Below the pieces are notes generated by a model, which worked only from the letters and a program-made list of their open reading frames with translations, was not told the origin of the DNA and searched no databases. Positions 8,169 to 14,928 of a stretch of 64,000 nucleotides of DNA are shown in pieces (position 1 is the stretch's first letter; each line of letters begins with the position of its first letter). A program made the translations under genes and the position numbers. Source of the DNA: Fen-1245 sp963835535. GTDB taxonomy: Bacteria > Gemmatimonadota > Gemmatimonadetes > Gemmatimonadales > JACORV01. The stretch covers positions 310,001 through 374,000 of the forward strand of contig CAWIFL010000005.1 of the NCBI GenBank assembly GCA_963835535.1, given 5' to 3'.

Positions 8169-8739
8169 AGGCGCCAACTCGCAGCGACACCATGAGGTCC
8201 CGGTTGATGCGTGCGGCGTCGTACACAACGCATTCCGCTCTATCAAGGCTCGGATACGAGGACATGTCTATCGGGCCGGGTTGCTCTAGATGCGTAGACC
8301 ACCACGCTTCCTCCCTGGCCTCGTGCCGGATCAGGTGTTTGGCGTCCATCCAAACAAGGTCTTCGGGAAGATCGTCAGTGATCGCCCAAATGCCGTGGGC
8401 GTACTTATCGCGCTGCCTACGTCGATCCTTGAACTTCGCGTCTGCCTGTGAGAATACTTGTAACTCATCGGCAGATAGAGCCGCTTTCGCTGCGGCGTCG
8501 ATGGCCTCCTGTCGTTTGGTTCGCAGGATCTCCAGCACCGCGGCTAGGATCACATGGTCCTTTTCCGCAAAGCCCACTGCCAGTCTGGACATTAGGAACT
8601 CCGCGTGTGCCCAGTTGGCGATGACCCGCATCATGAGTTCGGCAAGGTGAGGACGTTCTTTCAGCGCGTCGCCGACAATCAACTGGTGGCTCGGGACGGG
8701 CACGGCTACCGAAAGCAGCAAGTCGCCTGGCTCTGGCAC
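8074..8739 (-). CDS. HEPN-like all-alpha passenger protein
   Basis: A 221-residue, largely helical protein. In its middle, RDKYAHG fits the Rx4H motif of HEPN ribonuclease/toxin domains, and the helix before it (IANWAHAEFLMSRLAVGF) is also typical of that fold. The family assignment is an inference from the motif and helical pattern. The frame opens at 8772, but the GTG at 8739 has a good AAGGAG (8753-8748) 8 bases upstream, so it is preferred. Its 5' region overlaps that of a tiny basic protein on the opposite strand. Carried within the IS1595-like element, it could be an RNase toxin, a defence effector or a neutral passenger. Confidence 0.55.
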   Translation of the reverse strand: MPEPGDLLLSVAVPVPSHQLIVGDALKERPHLAELMMRVIANWAHAEFLMSRLAVGFAEKDHVILAAVLEILRTKRQEAIDAAAKAALSADELQVFSQADAKFKDRRRQRDKYAHGIWAITDDLPEDLVWMDAKHLIRHEAREEAWWSTHLEQPGPIDMSSYPSLDRAECVVYDAARINRDLMVSLRVGAFIVQLSRVFGSKTLRVAPELRQLLHDWLQAL

Positions 8740-8762
8740 AGGAACGGCTCCTTGGAGGGGAT

Positions 8763-8930
8763 GTGAGCGCACACAAGGACGATGGCAGCGAGTCGGGCTT
8801 CACGATGGACGACATTGCGCGGCGCTTCCTCAGAGCCCCGCCTTCGCCCGACCGGCCTTCGAAGCCGAAGAAGAAACAGGCGCGGAAGCGAGCGCGCAAA
8901 GCTCGGCGTACACCTGCTCGGCCGTCCTAG
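8763..8930 (+). CDS. Tiny basic passenger protein (55 residues)
   Basis: GTG start with a strong GGAGGGG at about 8754-8760. The N-terminal half is mixed (a GFTMDDIARRFL helix) and the C-terminal half is extremely Lys/Arg-rich (KPKKKQARKRARKARR), as in nucleic-acid-binding tails. It starts divergently from, and its leader overlaps, the HEPN-like gene, and its last 4 bases overlap the 3' end of the transposase gene. No family is recognised. The ribosome binding site and the divergent arrangement suggest a real gene, perhaps a partner of the HEPN-like protein, but this is inference. Confidence 0.45.
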   Translation: MSAHKDDGSESGFTMDDIARRFLRAPPSPDRPSKPKKKQARKRARKARRTPARPS

Positions 8931-9886
8931 CGGTGAGTCCGCCGATAGGTGAGGCGCTTGTGCTCGATACCGCAGAGCATGGCCCTGGCTCGCTCGGCGT
9001 CCGTCATCGGACGGAGGTCGCCGTTCGCGTCCCTGACCTGGCGGTGGTTGTAGCGGAAGTCGAACTCGTTGACGTAGCGCTGCAAGTGCTGAGGGCCAAC
9101 GTGATGGAACGTACCGACCAGCCCGCGCTTGAGGATGCTAAAGAATCCCTCAACGGTGTTCGTGTGCGCCGCGCCGCGCACGTACTCTTTGCGGGTGTGA
9201 TTGACCGCGCTATGGGACGCGAACTCGCGCCCGACGCGGCGGTAGTGTTTGGCGTCGTCGGTCATCAGGTCGCTTTGCTTGTCGGCTTCCTCATCCAGCA
9301 CACGACGAACAGAGCCCGCCGTCGCGCTGGCGACGTGGAAGCTGCGGACCTCGCCTCCGCGCTCAACCAGGGAGACAATGGCGTTCTTGGCGTGATGGGT
9401 CTTGTGTTTCTTGCTGCCTTTCGTGCCCGGCTTGTCGCCCCAGAATGTCTCGTCCACTTCCAGCGTCTTGCCGCGCCCGCCGATCTTCCCCGCTGGCGTC
9501 GTGTTCATCGCCTCGCGGATACGGTGCGCCATGAACCACGCCGTCTTGTAGGTGATGCCGAGCATACGGTGGAGCTGGTGCGCGCTCATGCCCTTCTTGC
9601 TCGCGGCCATCAGATGAAACGCCAGCAGCCACTTGTGCAGCGGCAGGTGCGAGCGCTCAAACAGCGTGCCCACCGTGACACTGAACTGCTCGCGGCAACT
9701 GTTGCACTCGTAGAGCCCTGGACGGTGGGCCGTGCCGTTCAGGGCGGTGACGTTCTCGGCCTCGCCGCAATGCGGGCAGAATGCGCCGTTGGGCCAGCGC
9801 AGGGCTTCCAGATGGGCGCGGGCCGCAGCCTCGTCCGTGAAGATCGGGGCGCTCAAATCGGCGGGTCCAGCGAGTTTCTTCGGCAT
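8927..9886 (-). CDS. IS1595-family (ISXO2-like) transposase
   Basis: The 319-residue protein has an N-terminal zinc ribbon (CPHC at 37-40, CNSC at 61-64), the typical LPLHKWLLAFHLM and GITYKTAWFMAHRIREAM helices, and an ISXO2-type catalytic domain. The acidic residues appear to be D145 (LEVDETFWG), D210 or D211 (LMTDDAKHY) and E246 (AHTNTVEGFFS), followed by EFDFRYNHR. Nothing in it looks broken, so the element may still be mobile. It ends 38 bp before the right inverted repeat begins on the far side of its start codon, the usual compact IS layout. Confidence 0.93.
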   Translation of the reverse strand: MPKKLAGPADLSAPIFTDEAAARAHLEALRWPNGAFCPHCGEAENVTALNGTAHRPGLYECNSCREQFSVTVGTLFERSHLPLHKWLLAFHLMAASKKGMSAHQLHRMLGITYKTAWFMAHRIREAMNTTPAGKIGGRGKTLEVDETFWGDKPGTKGSKKHKTHHAKNAIVSLVERGGEVRSFHVASATAGSVRRVLDEEADKQSDLMTDDAKHYRRVGREFASHSAVNHTRKEYVRGAAHTNTVEGFFSILKRGLVGTFHHVGPQHLQRYVNEFDFRYNHRQVRDANGDLRPMTDAERARAMLCGIEHKRLTYRRTHR

Positions 9887-9924
9887 CGGGGCTTCCTCCT
9901 ACCCCAAGGATACCACCCCAAGCC

Positions 9925-9954
9925 TGCTTTGTCAAGTATACAATCGCGACGGCC
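9925..9954 (-). repeat. Right terminal inverted repeat of the IS1595-like element
   Basis: The reverse complement begins GGCCGTCGCGATTGTATACT and matches the left repeat at 27 of 30 positions. The mini-thioredoxin stop codon lies only 9 bases outside it. Confidence 0.85.
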
Positions 9955-9963
9955 GTTGATGGG

Positions 9964-10230
9964 TCATCCGGTCCCGCGCGCCTCGCCCGCCGCCAGGTGG
10001 TTGATGAGCAGGGTGACCAGCTCGGGGACCGACGGCACCGAGCCGCCGAGCTGGATCTGGCGATCGATGGCGAGCGCGGGAGTCCGCATCACGCCCCGCT
10101 CGGCGATGGCTCGGGGGTCCGTAACGTGGGCCACCTCGGCCTCGAGGCCGGCCTGCTTGACGGCCTGGCGGGCGCGACGCTCCAGCTCGAAGCACTTCGG
10201 GCAGCCGCTGCCCAGGATCTCGATCAACAA
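9964..10230 (-). CDS. Small thioredoxin-like redox-active disulfide protein
   Basis: The 88-residue protein has an early CxxC (GSGCPKCFELE), a cis-Pro segment MRTPALAIDRQ and an otherwise minimal thioredoxin fold, matching the 'redox-active disulfide protein 2' family often found beside ArsP-type permeases. It probably reduces or relays thiols for the permease or for methylarsenical handling; this role is inferred from context. The start is TTG at 10230 with a GGGAGAG upstream. It is divergent from the permease gene with only 43 bp between starts, so they probably share a regulatory region. Its stop lies 9-11 bases from the IS right end and remains intact. Confidence 0.82.
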   Translation of the reverse strand: MLIEILGSGCPKCFELERRARQAVKQAGLEAEVAHVTDPRAIAERGVMRTPALAIDRQIQLGGSVPSVPELVTLLINHLAAGEARGTG

Positions 10231-10273
10231 GAGGCTCTCCCTTCGGTGTCCGCTTGGGTGAAGGGCAAAGGGC

Positions 10274-11337
10274 GTGCCGGTGGCACGGCCCGTGCGACCC
10301 GAAGAGGCCGTGAGACGCAGGACGCAGGTGCTTCTGGCGATCGTCGCCGGTGCGGCGTGGTGGCTGCTCTATCGCAGCCTTCAACCGATCGCGGACGCGC
10401 TGACGTACGGCGTGCTGCGGCTGGCGCGCGGCGGCGCCGCGGCGTCGGCCGTGGCGTTCTTCGTTTACGAGGCCCCGAAGGTCCTGATGCTTCTGGTGGT
10501 CGTGGTGTTCGGCGTGGGGGTCGTGCGCTCCTTCTTCACGCCCGAGCGGACACGGGCCGCCCTGGCCGGCCGCCGGGAAGCCACGGGCAACGTGCTGGCC
10601 GCGCTGCTGGGTGTCGTCACTCCGTTCTGCTCCTGCTCGGCGGTTCCGCTGTTCATCGGTTTCGTGACCACGGGCGTTCCGTTGGGCGTCACGTTCTCCT
10701 TCCTGATTTCCGCACCGATGGTGAACGAGATTGCGCTGGTGCTGCTGTTCGGGCTGTTCGGCTGGAAGGTGGCGGCGCTGTACATGGGCACCGGCCTCGC
10801 CATCGCGATCGTGGCCGGGTGGGTCGTAGGCCGTCTGCATCTGGAGCGCTGGGTCGAGAGCTGGGTCTATGCGACGGTGCCGGAGAGCGCGGCGGCGGCG
10901 GGATCGGATGCGCCGCTCACCTGGGATCATCGGTTCCGCTTCGGCCGGGACGCGGTGACGGACATCGTCGGTCGGGTCTGGCCCTATGTCCTCGCCGGGA
11001 TCGCGGTCGGCGCGGCCATCCACGGCTGGGTGCCGGAGAACCTCATGGCCGGCGATCATGGGCAAGGGTGCCTGGTGGTCGGTGCCGCTGGCGGTCGCTG
11101 ATCGGCATTCCGATGTACTCCAACGCGGCGGGCATCATCCCGATCGTCCAGGCGCTGCTGGAGAAGGGCGCCGCGCTCGGGACGGTGCTGGCGTTCATGA
11201 TGTCGGTGATCGGCCTGTCGCTGCCGGAGACGATCATCCTGCGAAAAGTGCTGCGGCCCCAACTGATCGCGACCTTCATCGCCGTGGTCGGCGTGGGGAT
11301 CCTGATCGTGGGGTACGTCTTCAACGCGGTGCTGTAG
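10274..11337 (+). pseudogene. arsP: ArsP-like permease with two frameshifts
   Basis: Permease of the ArsP/DUF318 group, known to export trivalent methylarsenicals. Seen: several hydrophobic helices and the signature VTPFCSCSAVPLFIGF with C119 and C121. Homology then leaves the first frame near 11050, runs as IMGKGAWWSVPLAV in a second frame, and continues from about 11097 as LIGIPMYSNAAGIIPIV in the third, ending at 11337. Each change is consistent with one extra base. As written, translation stops at 11101 after 275 residues and loses the last helices. It may be a true pseudogene or an assembly error. Its neighbours arsM and the mini-thioredoxin support ArsP. Confidence 0.8.
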
Positions 11338-11393
11338 GAAGAGCGGACAAGGCCAAGAAGGCAACTGTCCTGTACACCGACCCACTAATCTCT

Positions 11394-12182
11394 TCACAGC
11401 GGCTTGATAGCCCGCACCTTCGCCGAGACCACCGACTTGGCGGCCTCACGCAGCCACTCGTAGCCGCCGAACAGCGCGGCGTCGCCGTAGCTCCGCTCCT
11501 CGACCGTCCGCACGTCCACGAAACCCGCCCCGCTCATCATGGCGAGGTACTCGGTCTGGAGCGACGCCCCGGCCACGCAGCCGACGTACGCCTCCACCGA
11601 GTGCCGCACGTCGTCCGAGAGGGGCTGCGTCAGGACCAGGTCGCTCACCACCATCCGGCCGCCGGGCTTGAGGACGCGGAACGCCTCGGCGAACACCGCC
11701 GGCTTGTCGGGCGAGAGGTTGATGACGCAGTTGGAGATGACGAGGTCCACCGAGGCGTCGGCCACCGGCAGCCGCTCGATCTCGCCGAGGCGGAACTCGA
11801 CGTTGGCCACGCCGGCCGCCCGGGCGTTCTCCCGGGCCCGCTCGAGCATGTCCGGCGTCATGTCCACGCCGATGACCCGGCCGGCCGGACCGACCTCGCG
11901 CGCCGCGAGGAACGCATCCATCCCGGCGCCCGACCCGAGGTCCAGCACCACCTCGCCGGGCTGGACGGCCGCGTGCGCGAGGGGGTTGCCGCAGCCCAGG
12001 CCGAGGTTCGCGCCTTCGGGGATCGCCGCCAGCGCCTCGGCGTCATAGCCGATGTACTCGCCGATCTTCTGACTGGTCGCCGCGTCGCTGCCCCCGCAGC
12101 AGCTCGGCCCGCAGCCGCAGTCGGCCTTGTTCTTGGCGATCTCGCCGTACTTCTCGCGGACGACGTGCTTGATGTCGGTCAT
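11394..12182 (-). CDS. arsM: Arsenite S-adenosylmethionine methyltransferase
   Basis: Methylates trivalent arsenic with SAM in the cytosol to mono- and dimethylarsenicals. The 262-residue protein shows SAM motif VVLDLGSGAGMDAFLAA and the arsenic-binding cysteines: C64, C152 (SNCVINLSPDK) and C202 (YVGCVAGA). The 50-residue spacing of the last two equals that of Cys174/Cys224 in characterised ArsM. A Cys-rich N-terminus (DCGCGPSCCG) is also typical. The frame can begin at GTG 12185, but the ATG at 12182 is better spaced from GGAGGGG. A palindrome lies just upstream. The tail-to-tail neighbour is the arsP-like gene. Confidence 0.94.
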   Translation of the reverse strand: MTDIKHVVREKYGEIAKNKADCGCGPSCCGGSDAATSQKIGEYIGYDAEALAAIPEGANLGLGCGNPLAHAAVQPGEVVLDLGSGAGMDAFLAAREVGPAGRVIGVDMTPDMLERARENARAAGVANVEFRLGEIERLPVADASVDLVISNCVINLSPDKPAVFAEAFRVLKPGGRMVVSDLVLTQPLSDDVRHSVEAYVGCVAGASLQTEYLAMMSGAGFVDVRTVEERSYGDAALFGGYEWLREAAKSVVSAKVRAIKPL

Positions 12183-12194
12183 CACCCCTCCATT

Positions 12195-12210
12195 ATCGTT
12201 AAAGTACGAT
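12195..12210. promoter_or_regulatory. Candidate operator upstream of arsM
   Basis: A perfect inverted repeat ATCGT-N6-ACGAT sits 13 bp upstream of the arsM start. Its geometry (5-bp arms, 6-bp spacer) equals that of the ArsR site at 7067-7082, and the half-sites share the ATC and GAT ends. Binding by ArsR or a related repressor is an inference. Confidence 0.4.
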
Positions 12211-12259
12211 GATTGCGGCGGAGTGTCAAGAGAGGAGACTGTCGGAGCCAGTTGAGTTC

Positions 12260-12389
12260 CCAGACGCCAAGCTGACAGTGGTTGCCAGACGGCGGGAGTC
12301 GGTCTTCAGACCAGTTGCCAGTCGCCAGGGTCTGTTCTGACCCCTGCAACTGGCAGCGTGGAACCACTGACGACTTGGCGTCTGGCAAC
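12260..12389. repeat. Nested palindromic intergenic repeat
   Basis: Outer arms CCAGACGCCAAG (12260-12271) and CTTGGCGTCTGG (12374-12385) match perfectly, and after 4 mismatched bases the match resumes as CAGTGGTT and AACCACTG. Inside lie CCAGTTGC (12311-12318) with GCAACTGG (12346-12353), GGGTC with GACCC, and the small palindrome GGTCTTCAGACC (12301-12312). The word GTTGCCAG occurs at 12281 and 12314 and inverted at 12382. The region lies between the arsM leader and cydB. It could fold as a multi-arm RNA or cruciform. No reading frame of note is present. Confidence 0.7.
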
Positions 12390-12414
12390 TGTTCTGAGAC
12401 CTGTCTCCTTGACT

Positions 12415-13431
12415 CTAGTAACTGTCCGACGTCAGCACCGTCTTGCCCCGGAACGCCCGGTAGATGATGGCCGTGTACACGATCACGAACGGCATGCCGA
12501 TCAGGGCGATCACCAGCATCACGCGCAACGTATACGGCGTCGACGACGCGTTGTAGACCGTGAGGCTCGCCGCGAGGTCGGGGCGCGTCGGGACCAGGCG
12601 CGGGAAGAGCCCCTCGGCCGCCAGGGCGATGACGCTCACCATCGCGAGCGCCGACGCGCCGAGGGCGCGGCCGTAGCGGCCCGCCCGCAGCGCCACCGGC
12701 CCGGTCACGCACGCGGCGAGCAGCAGCGCGAAGAGGATCCAGGTGCGCGGGTTGGCGAACCAGTGCTCGAACAGGAAGGGTGACTGGACGAACGACGCGA
12801 CGGTGGAGACGGCGTAGAGTCCGATCACCGCGATCCACGCCCACGCCGCCTGCCGCCGCGAGCGCTCCTGGAGCGCGCCCTCGGTCTTGAGGGCGAGCCA
12901 CGAGGCGCCGTGCAGGACGAACAGCACCAACCCGAGGACGCCGATCAGCAGCGCGAAGGGATTGAGCAGACCGAACAGGGTGGTCACCACGCGGCCCGCC
13001 GCATCGACTTCGAGGCCGCGCAGCACGTTGCCGACGGCGACGCCGTAGAGCAGCGCCGGGACCAGGCTCCCCACGCCGAACGCGACGTCCCAGCAGCGGC
13101 GCCAGCGCTGCGACGCCACCTTGCCGCGGAACTCGAACGAGACGGCGCGCAGGATCAGCGCGACCAGCAGGAGCATGAAGGCCAGGTAGAACCCGCTGAA
13201 GACCGTGGCGTAGACGGGCGAGAAGGCGGCGAACAGGGCGCCGCCGCCGGTGAGCAGCCAGACCTCGTTCCCGTCCCACACCGGCGCGATCGAGTTCATC
13301 ATGATCCGCCGCTCGGTCTCGTCCTTCGTGAAGAGGTGCAGCGTGCCGACGCCGAGGTCGAAGCCGTCGAGCACCGCGTAGCCGGCGATGAGGACGCCGA
13401 CCAGGAGGAACCAGAGGGTGTTGAGGTCCAT
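12415..13431 (-). CDS. cydB: Cytochrome bd ubiquinol oxidase subunit II
   Basis: Membrane subunit of the high-affinity quinol oxidase that reduces oxygen to water at low oxygen tension. The 338-residue protein has about eight or nine hydrophobic helices. Seen: the N-terminal LNTLWFLLVGVLIAGYAVLD and the GFDLGVG motif, the APVWDGNEVWLL signature and a hydrophobic C-terminal region ending near LIGMPFVIVYTAIIYRAF. It follows cydA on the same strand with 21 bp between them. No cydX-like frame or cydDC genes were seen nearby. Confidence 0.95.
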   Translation of the reverse strand: MDLNTLWFLLVGVLIAGYAVLDGFDLGVGTLHLFTKDETERRIMMNSIAPVWDGNEVWLLTGGGALFAAFSPVYATVFSGFYLAFMLLLVALILRAVSFEFRGKVASQRWRRCWDVAFGVGSLVPALLYGVAVGNVLRGLEVDAAGRVVTTLFGLLNPFALLIGVLGLVLFVLHGASWLALKTEGALQERSRRQAAWAWIAVIGLYAVSTVASFVQSPFLFEHWFANPRTWILFALLLAACVTGPVALRAGRYGRALGASALAMVSVIALAAEGLFPRLVPTRPDLAASLTVYNASSTPYTLRVMLVIALIGMPFVIVYTAIIYRAFRGKTVLTSDSY

Positions 13432-13452
13432 GGGTTGTCTCCCCCGCCCGCG

Positions 13453-14772
13453 CTACTGGGCGACTGGCTCGGGCCCGTGGCGGATCTCCCGCACGAGCAG
13501 GTACACGAACAGGACGCCCAACAGCAGGTAGAGGATCGAGAAGAGCACGATCGAGAGGAGCACGTCGCCGGCCGGCACGATGGTCGAGACGGCGTCGCGG
13601 GTCCGCAGCAGCTGATAGACGATCCACGGCTGCCGCCCGACCTCCGCCGCGATCCATCCGAGCTGGCAGGCGGCGAGCGGGAGCGGGAGAGAGATCATCA
13701 GCAGCGCCAGGTAGCGCCGGCTGTCCCACAGCGTCCCGCGCTTGAGCAGCCACGCCCCCCAGGCCATCGCCGCGATGAAGTACATCCCGAGGACGACCAT
13801 GTTGTGGAAGCTGACGAAGGTCAGCCAGAGCGGCGGCCGGTCGTCGGGCGGGAACTCCTCGATGCCGCGGATGCGCGTGTTCATGTCGCCGAACGCGAGC
13901 CAGCTCAGCAGGCCGTGGATCTCGACCTTGGCCTTGAGGTCGGGCGGCGGCGTCACCGGATAGGCGAACAGGACCATGGGGGCGGCCGAGGTGCTGGAGT
14001 ACAGCCCCTCGATCGCGGCGAACTTCTCGGGTTGGGTGTGCGCCACCTGACGCGCATGCAGGTGGCCGGACGGGAAGACCTCCAGCACCGACACCACGAA
14101 GCCGAAGACGATCGCGAGTCGGGCCGCGCGCCGCGCGAGGTCGTCTTCGCGGTTCTTTCGCAGCAGGTACGCCGCGATGCCGGCCACGAAGAAGCAGCCG
14201 GTGATCAGCGCTGCGTCCACCGTATGGAAGAAGCGGGGGAGCGTGGACGGATTGAACACCGCCGCCCAGAAGTCCACCAGCTCGGCGCGGCCGTCCCGCA
14301 GGACGTAGCCCGCGGGGGTCTGCTGCCAGGAGTTGGCGACCAGGATCCAGAACGCCGAGATGGTGGACCCGACCGCCACCATCAGGATCGAGAACCAGTG
14401 CGCCCCCTTGGGCACGCGGCGCCGGCCGAAGAGGTACAGGCCCAGGAAGCCGGACTCGAGGAAGAACGCGAGCACGCCCTCGGCGGCCAGCGGCGCGCCG
14501 AAGATGTCCCCGACGAACTTCGAGTACTGGGCCCAGTTGGTGCCGAACTGGAACTCCATCACGATGCCGGTTGCGACCCCGACCGCGAAGGTCAGGGCGA
14601 GCAGCTTCCCGAAGAACTTCCCCATCCGCACCCAGGTGGCGTCGCCCGTCCTCCAGCCCCGCCACTCGATGGCGACCAGCAGCCAGGCGAGACCGATCGT
14701 GATCGGGGGGAAGAGGAAGTGGAAGCCGATCGTGAGCGCGAATTGGATCCGCGACAACAGGACCACGTCCAT
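13453..14772 (-). CDS. cydA: Cytochrome bd ubiquinol oxidase subunit I
   Basis: Haem-bearing and quinol-oxidising subunit. The 439-residue protein shows the haem ligand H18 (GFHFLFPP), the conserved E98 and E106 (AAEGVLAFFLESGF), H183 (FFHTVDAAL) and the GRQPWIVYQLLRT segment. The region between helices 6 and 7 is short, as in the short-Q-loop oxidases (including the cyanide-insensitive type), not the long form of Escherichia coli; that comparison rests on family knowledge. The ATG start is preceded by CGGAGG about 10 bases upstream. It forms a two-gene operon with cydB. Confidence 0.95.
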   Translation of the reverse strand: MDVVLLSRIQFALTIGFHFLFPPITIGLAWLLVAIEWRGWRTGDATWVRMGKFFGKLLALTFAVGVATGIVMEFQFGTNWAQYSKFVGDIFGAPLAAEGVLAFFLESGFLGLYLFGRRRVPKGAHWFSILMVAVGSTISAFWILVANSWQQTPAGYVLRDGRAELVDFWAAVFNPSTLPRFFHTVDAALITGCFFVAGIAAYLLRKNREDDLARRAARLAIVFGFVVSVLEVFPSGHLHARQVAHTQPEKFAAIEGLYSSTSAAPMVLFAYPVTPPPDLKAKVEIHGLLSWLAFGDMNTRIRGIEEFPPDDRPPLWLTFVSFHNMVVLGMYFIAAMAWGAWLLKRGTLWDSRRYLALLMISLPLPLAACQLGWIAAEVGRQPWIVYQLLRTRDAVSTIVPAGDVLLSIVLFSILYLLLGVLFVYLLVREIRHGPEPVAQ

Positions 14773-14928
14773 GCCGTCCAGCCTCCGGAGAGAAGTGCGG
14801 ACGTCGGGCTCCTGACGCAGCTAATATGCCGCCGCCTGCGCTGCGGGCCAGCGGGGACGGCGGGCCAATCCCGAGTGCTGTTCCCGGAGGGGGCGGACGA
14901 ATCCGGGGGGGCCCGTGTATGTTGTGGC

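Larger units (their letters stand above)
7106..9954. mobile_element. IS1595-like element with passenger genes
   Basis: A 2849-bp unit is bounded by 30-bp terminal inverted repeats (7106-7135 and 9925-9954) that match at 27 of 30 positions and begin GGCCGTCGCG. It contains an IS1595/ISXO2-type transposase on the minus strand near the right end and four passenger reading frames. The inner sequence is visibly less G+C-rich than the flanks. The 8 bases outside each end continue the inverted match (CCATCAAT versus CCATCAAC), so the exact boundaries are uncertain. It separates the mini-thioredoxin gene from the arsR promoter. Confidence 0.85.

Noticed and set aside
8465..8899. 144-codon minus-strand frame over the HEPN-like and tiny basic genes
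   Set aside because: It overlaps a better frame with a ribosome binding site on the same strand and has Arg/Ser-rich shadow composition.
7100..9962. Standard 8-bp direct target duplication right at the IS ends
   Set aside because: The bases immediately outside both ends are an inverted, not direct, match; a direct repeat exists only at a distance on the left side.
9997..10273. Plus-strand frame continuous with the 3' part of arsP
   Set aside because: It is antisense to the mini-thioredoxin gene; only its last part (about 11097-11337) is the displaced arsP C-terminus.
12910..14928. Very long open plus-strand frame upstream of the KimA-like permease
   Set aside because: It is antisense to cydB and cydA, whose proteins are unmistakable. 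The predicted peptide is Arg/Glu/His-rich noise typical of third-position G+C bias; only the part from 14929 is protein-like.
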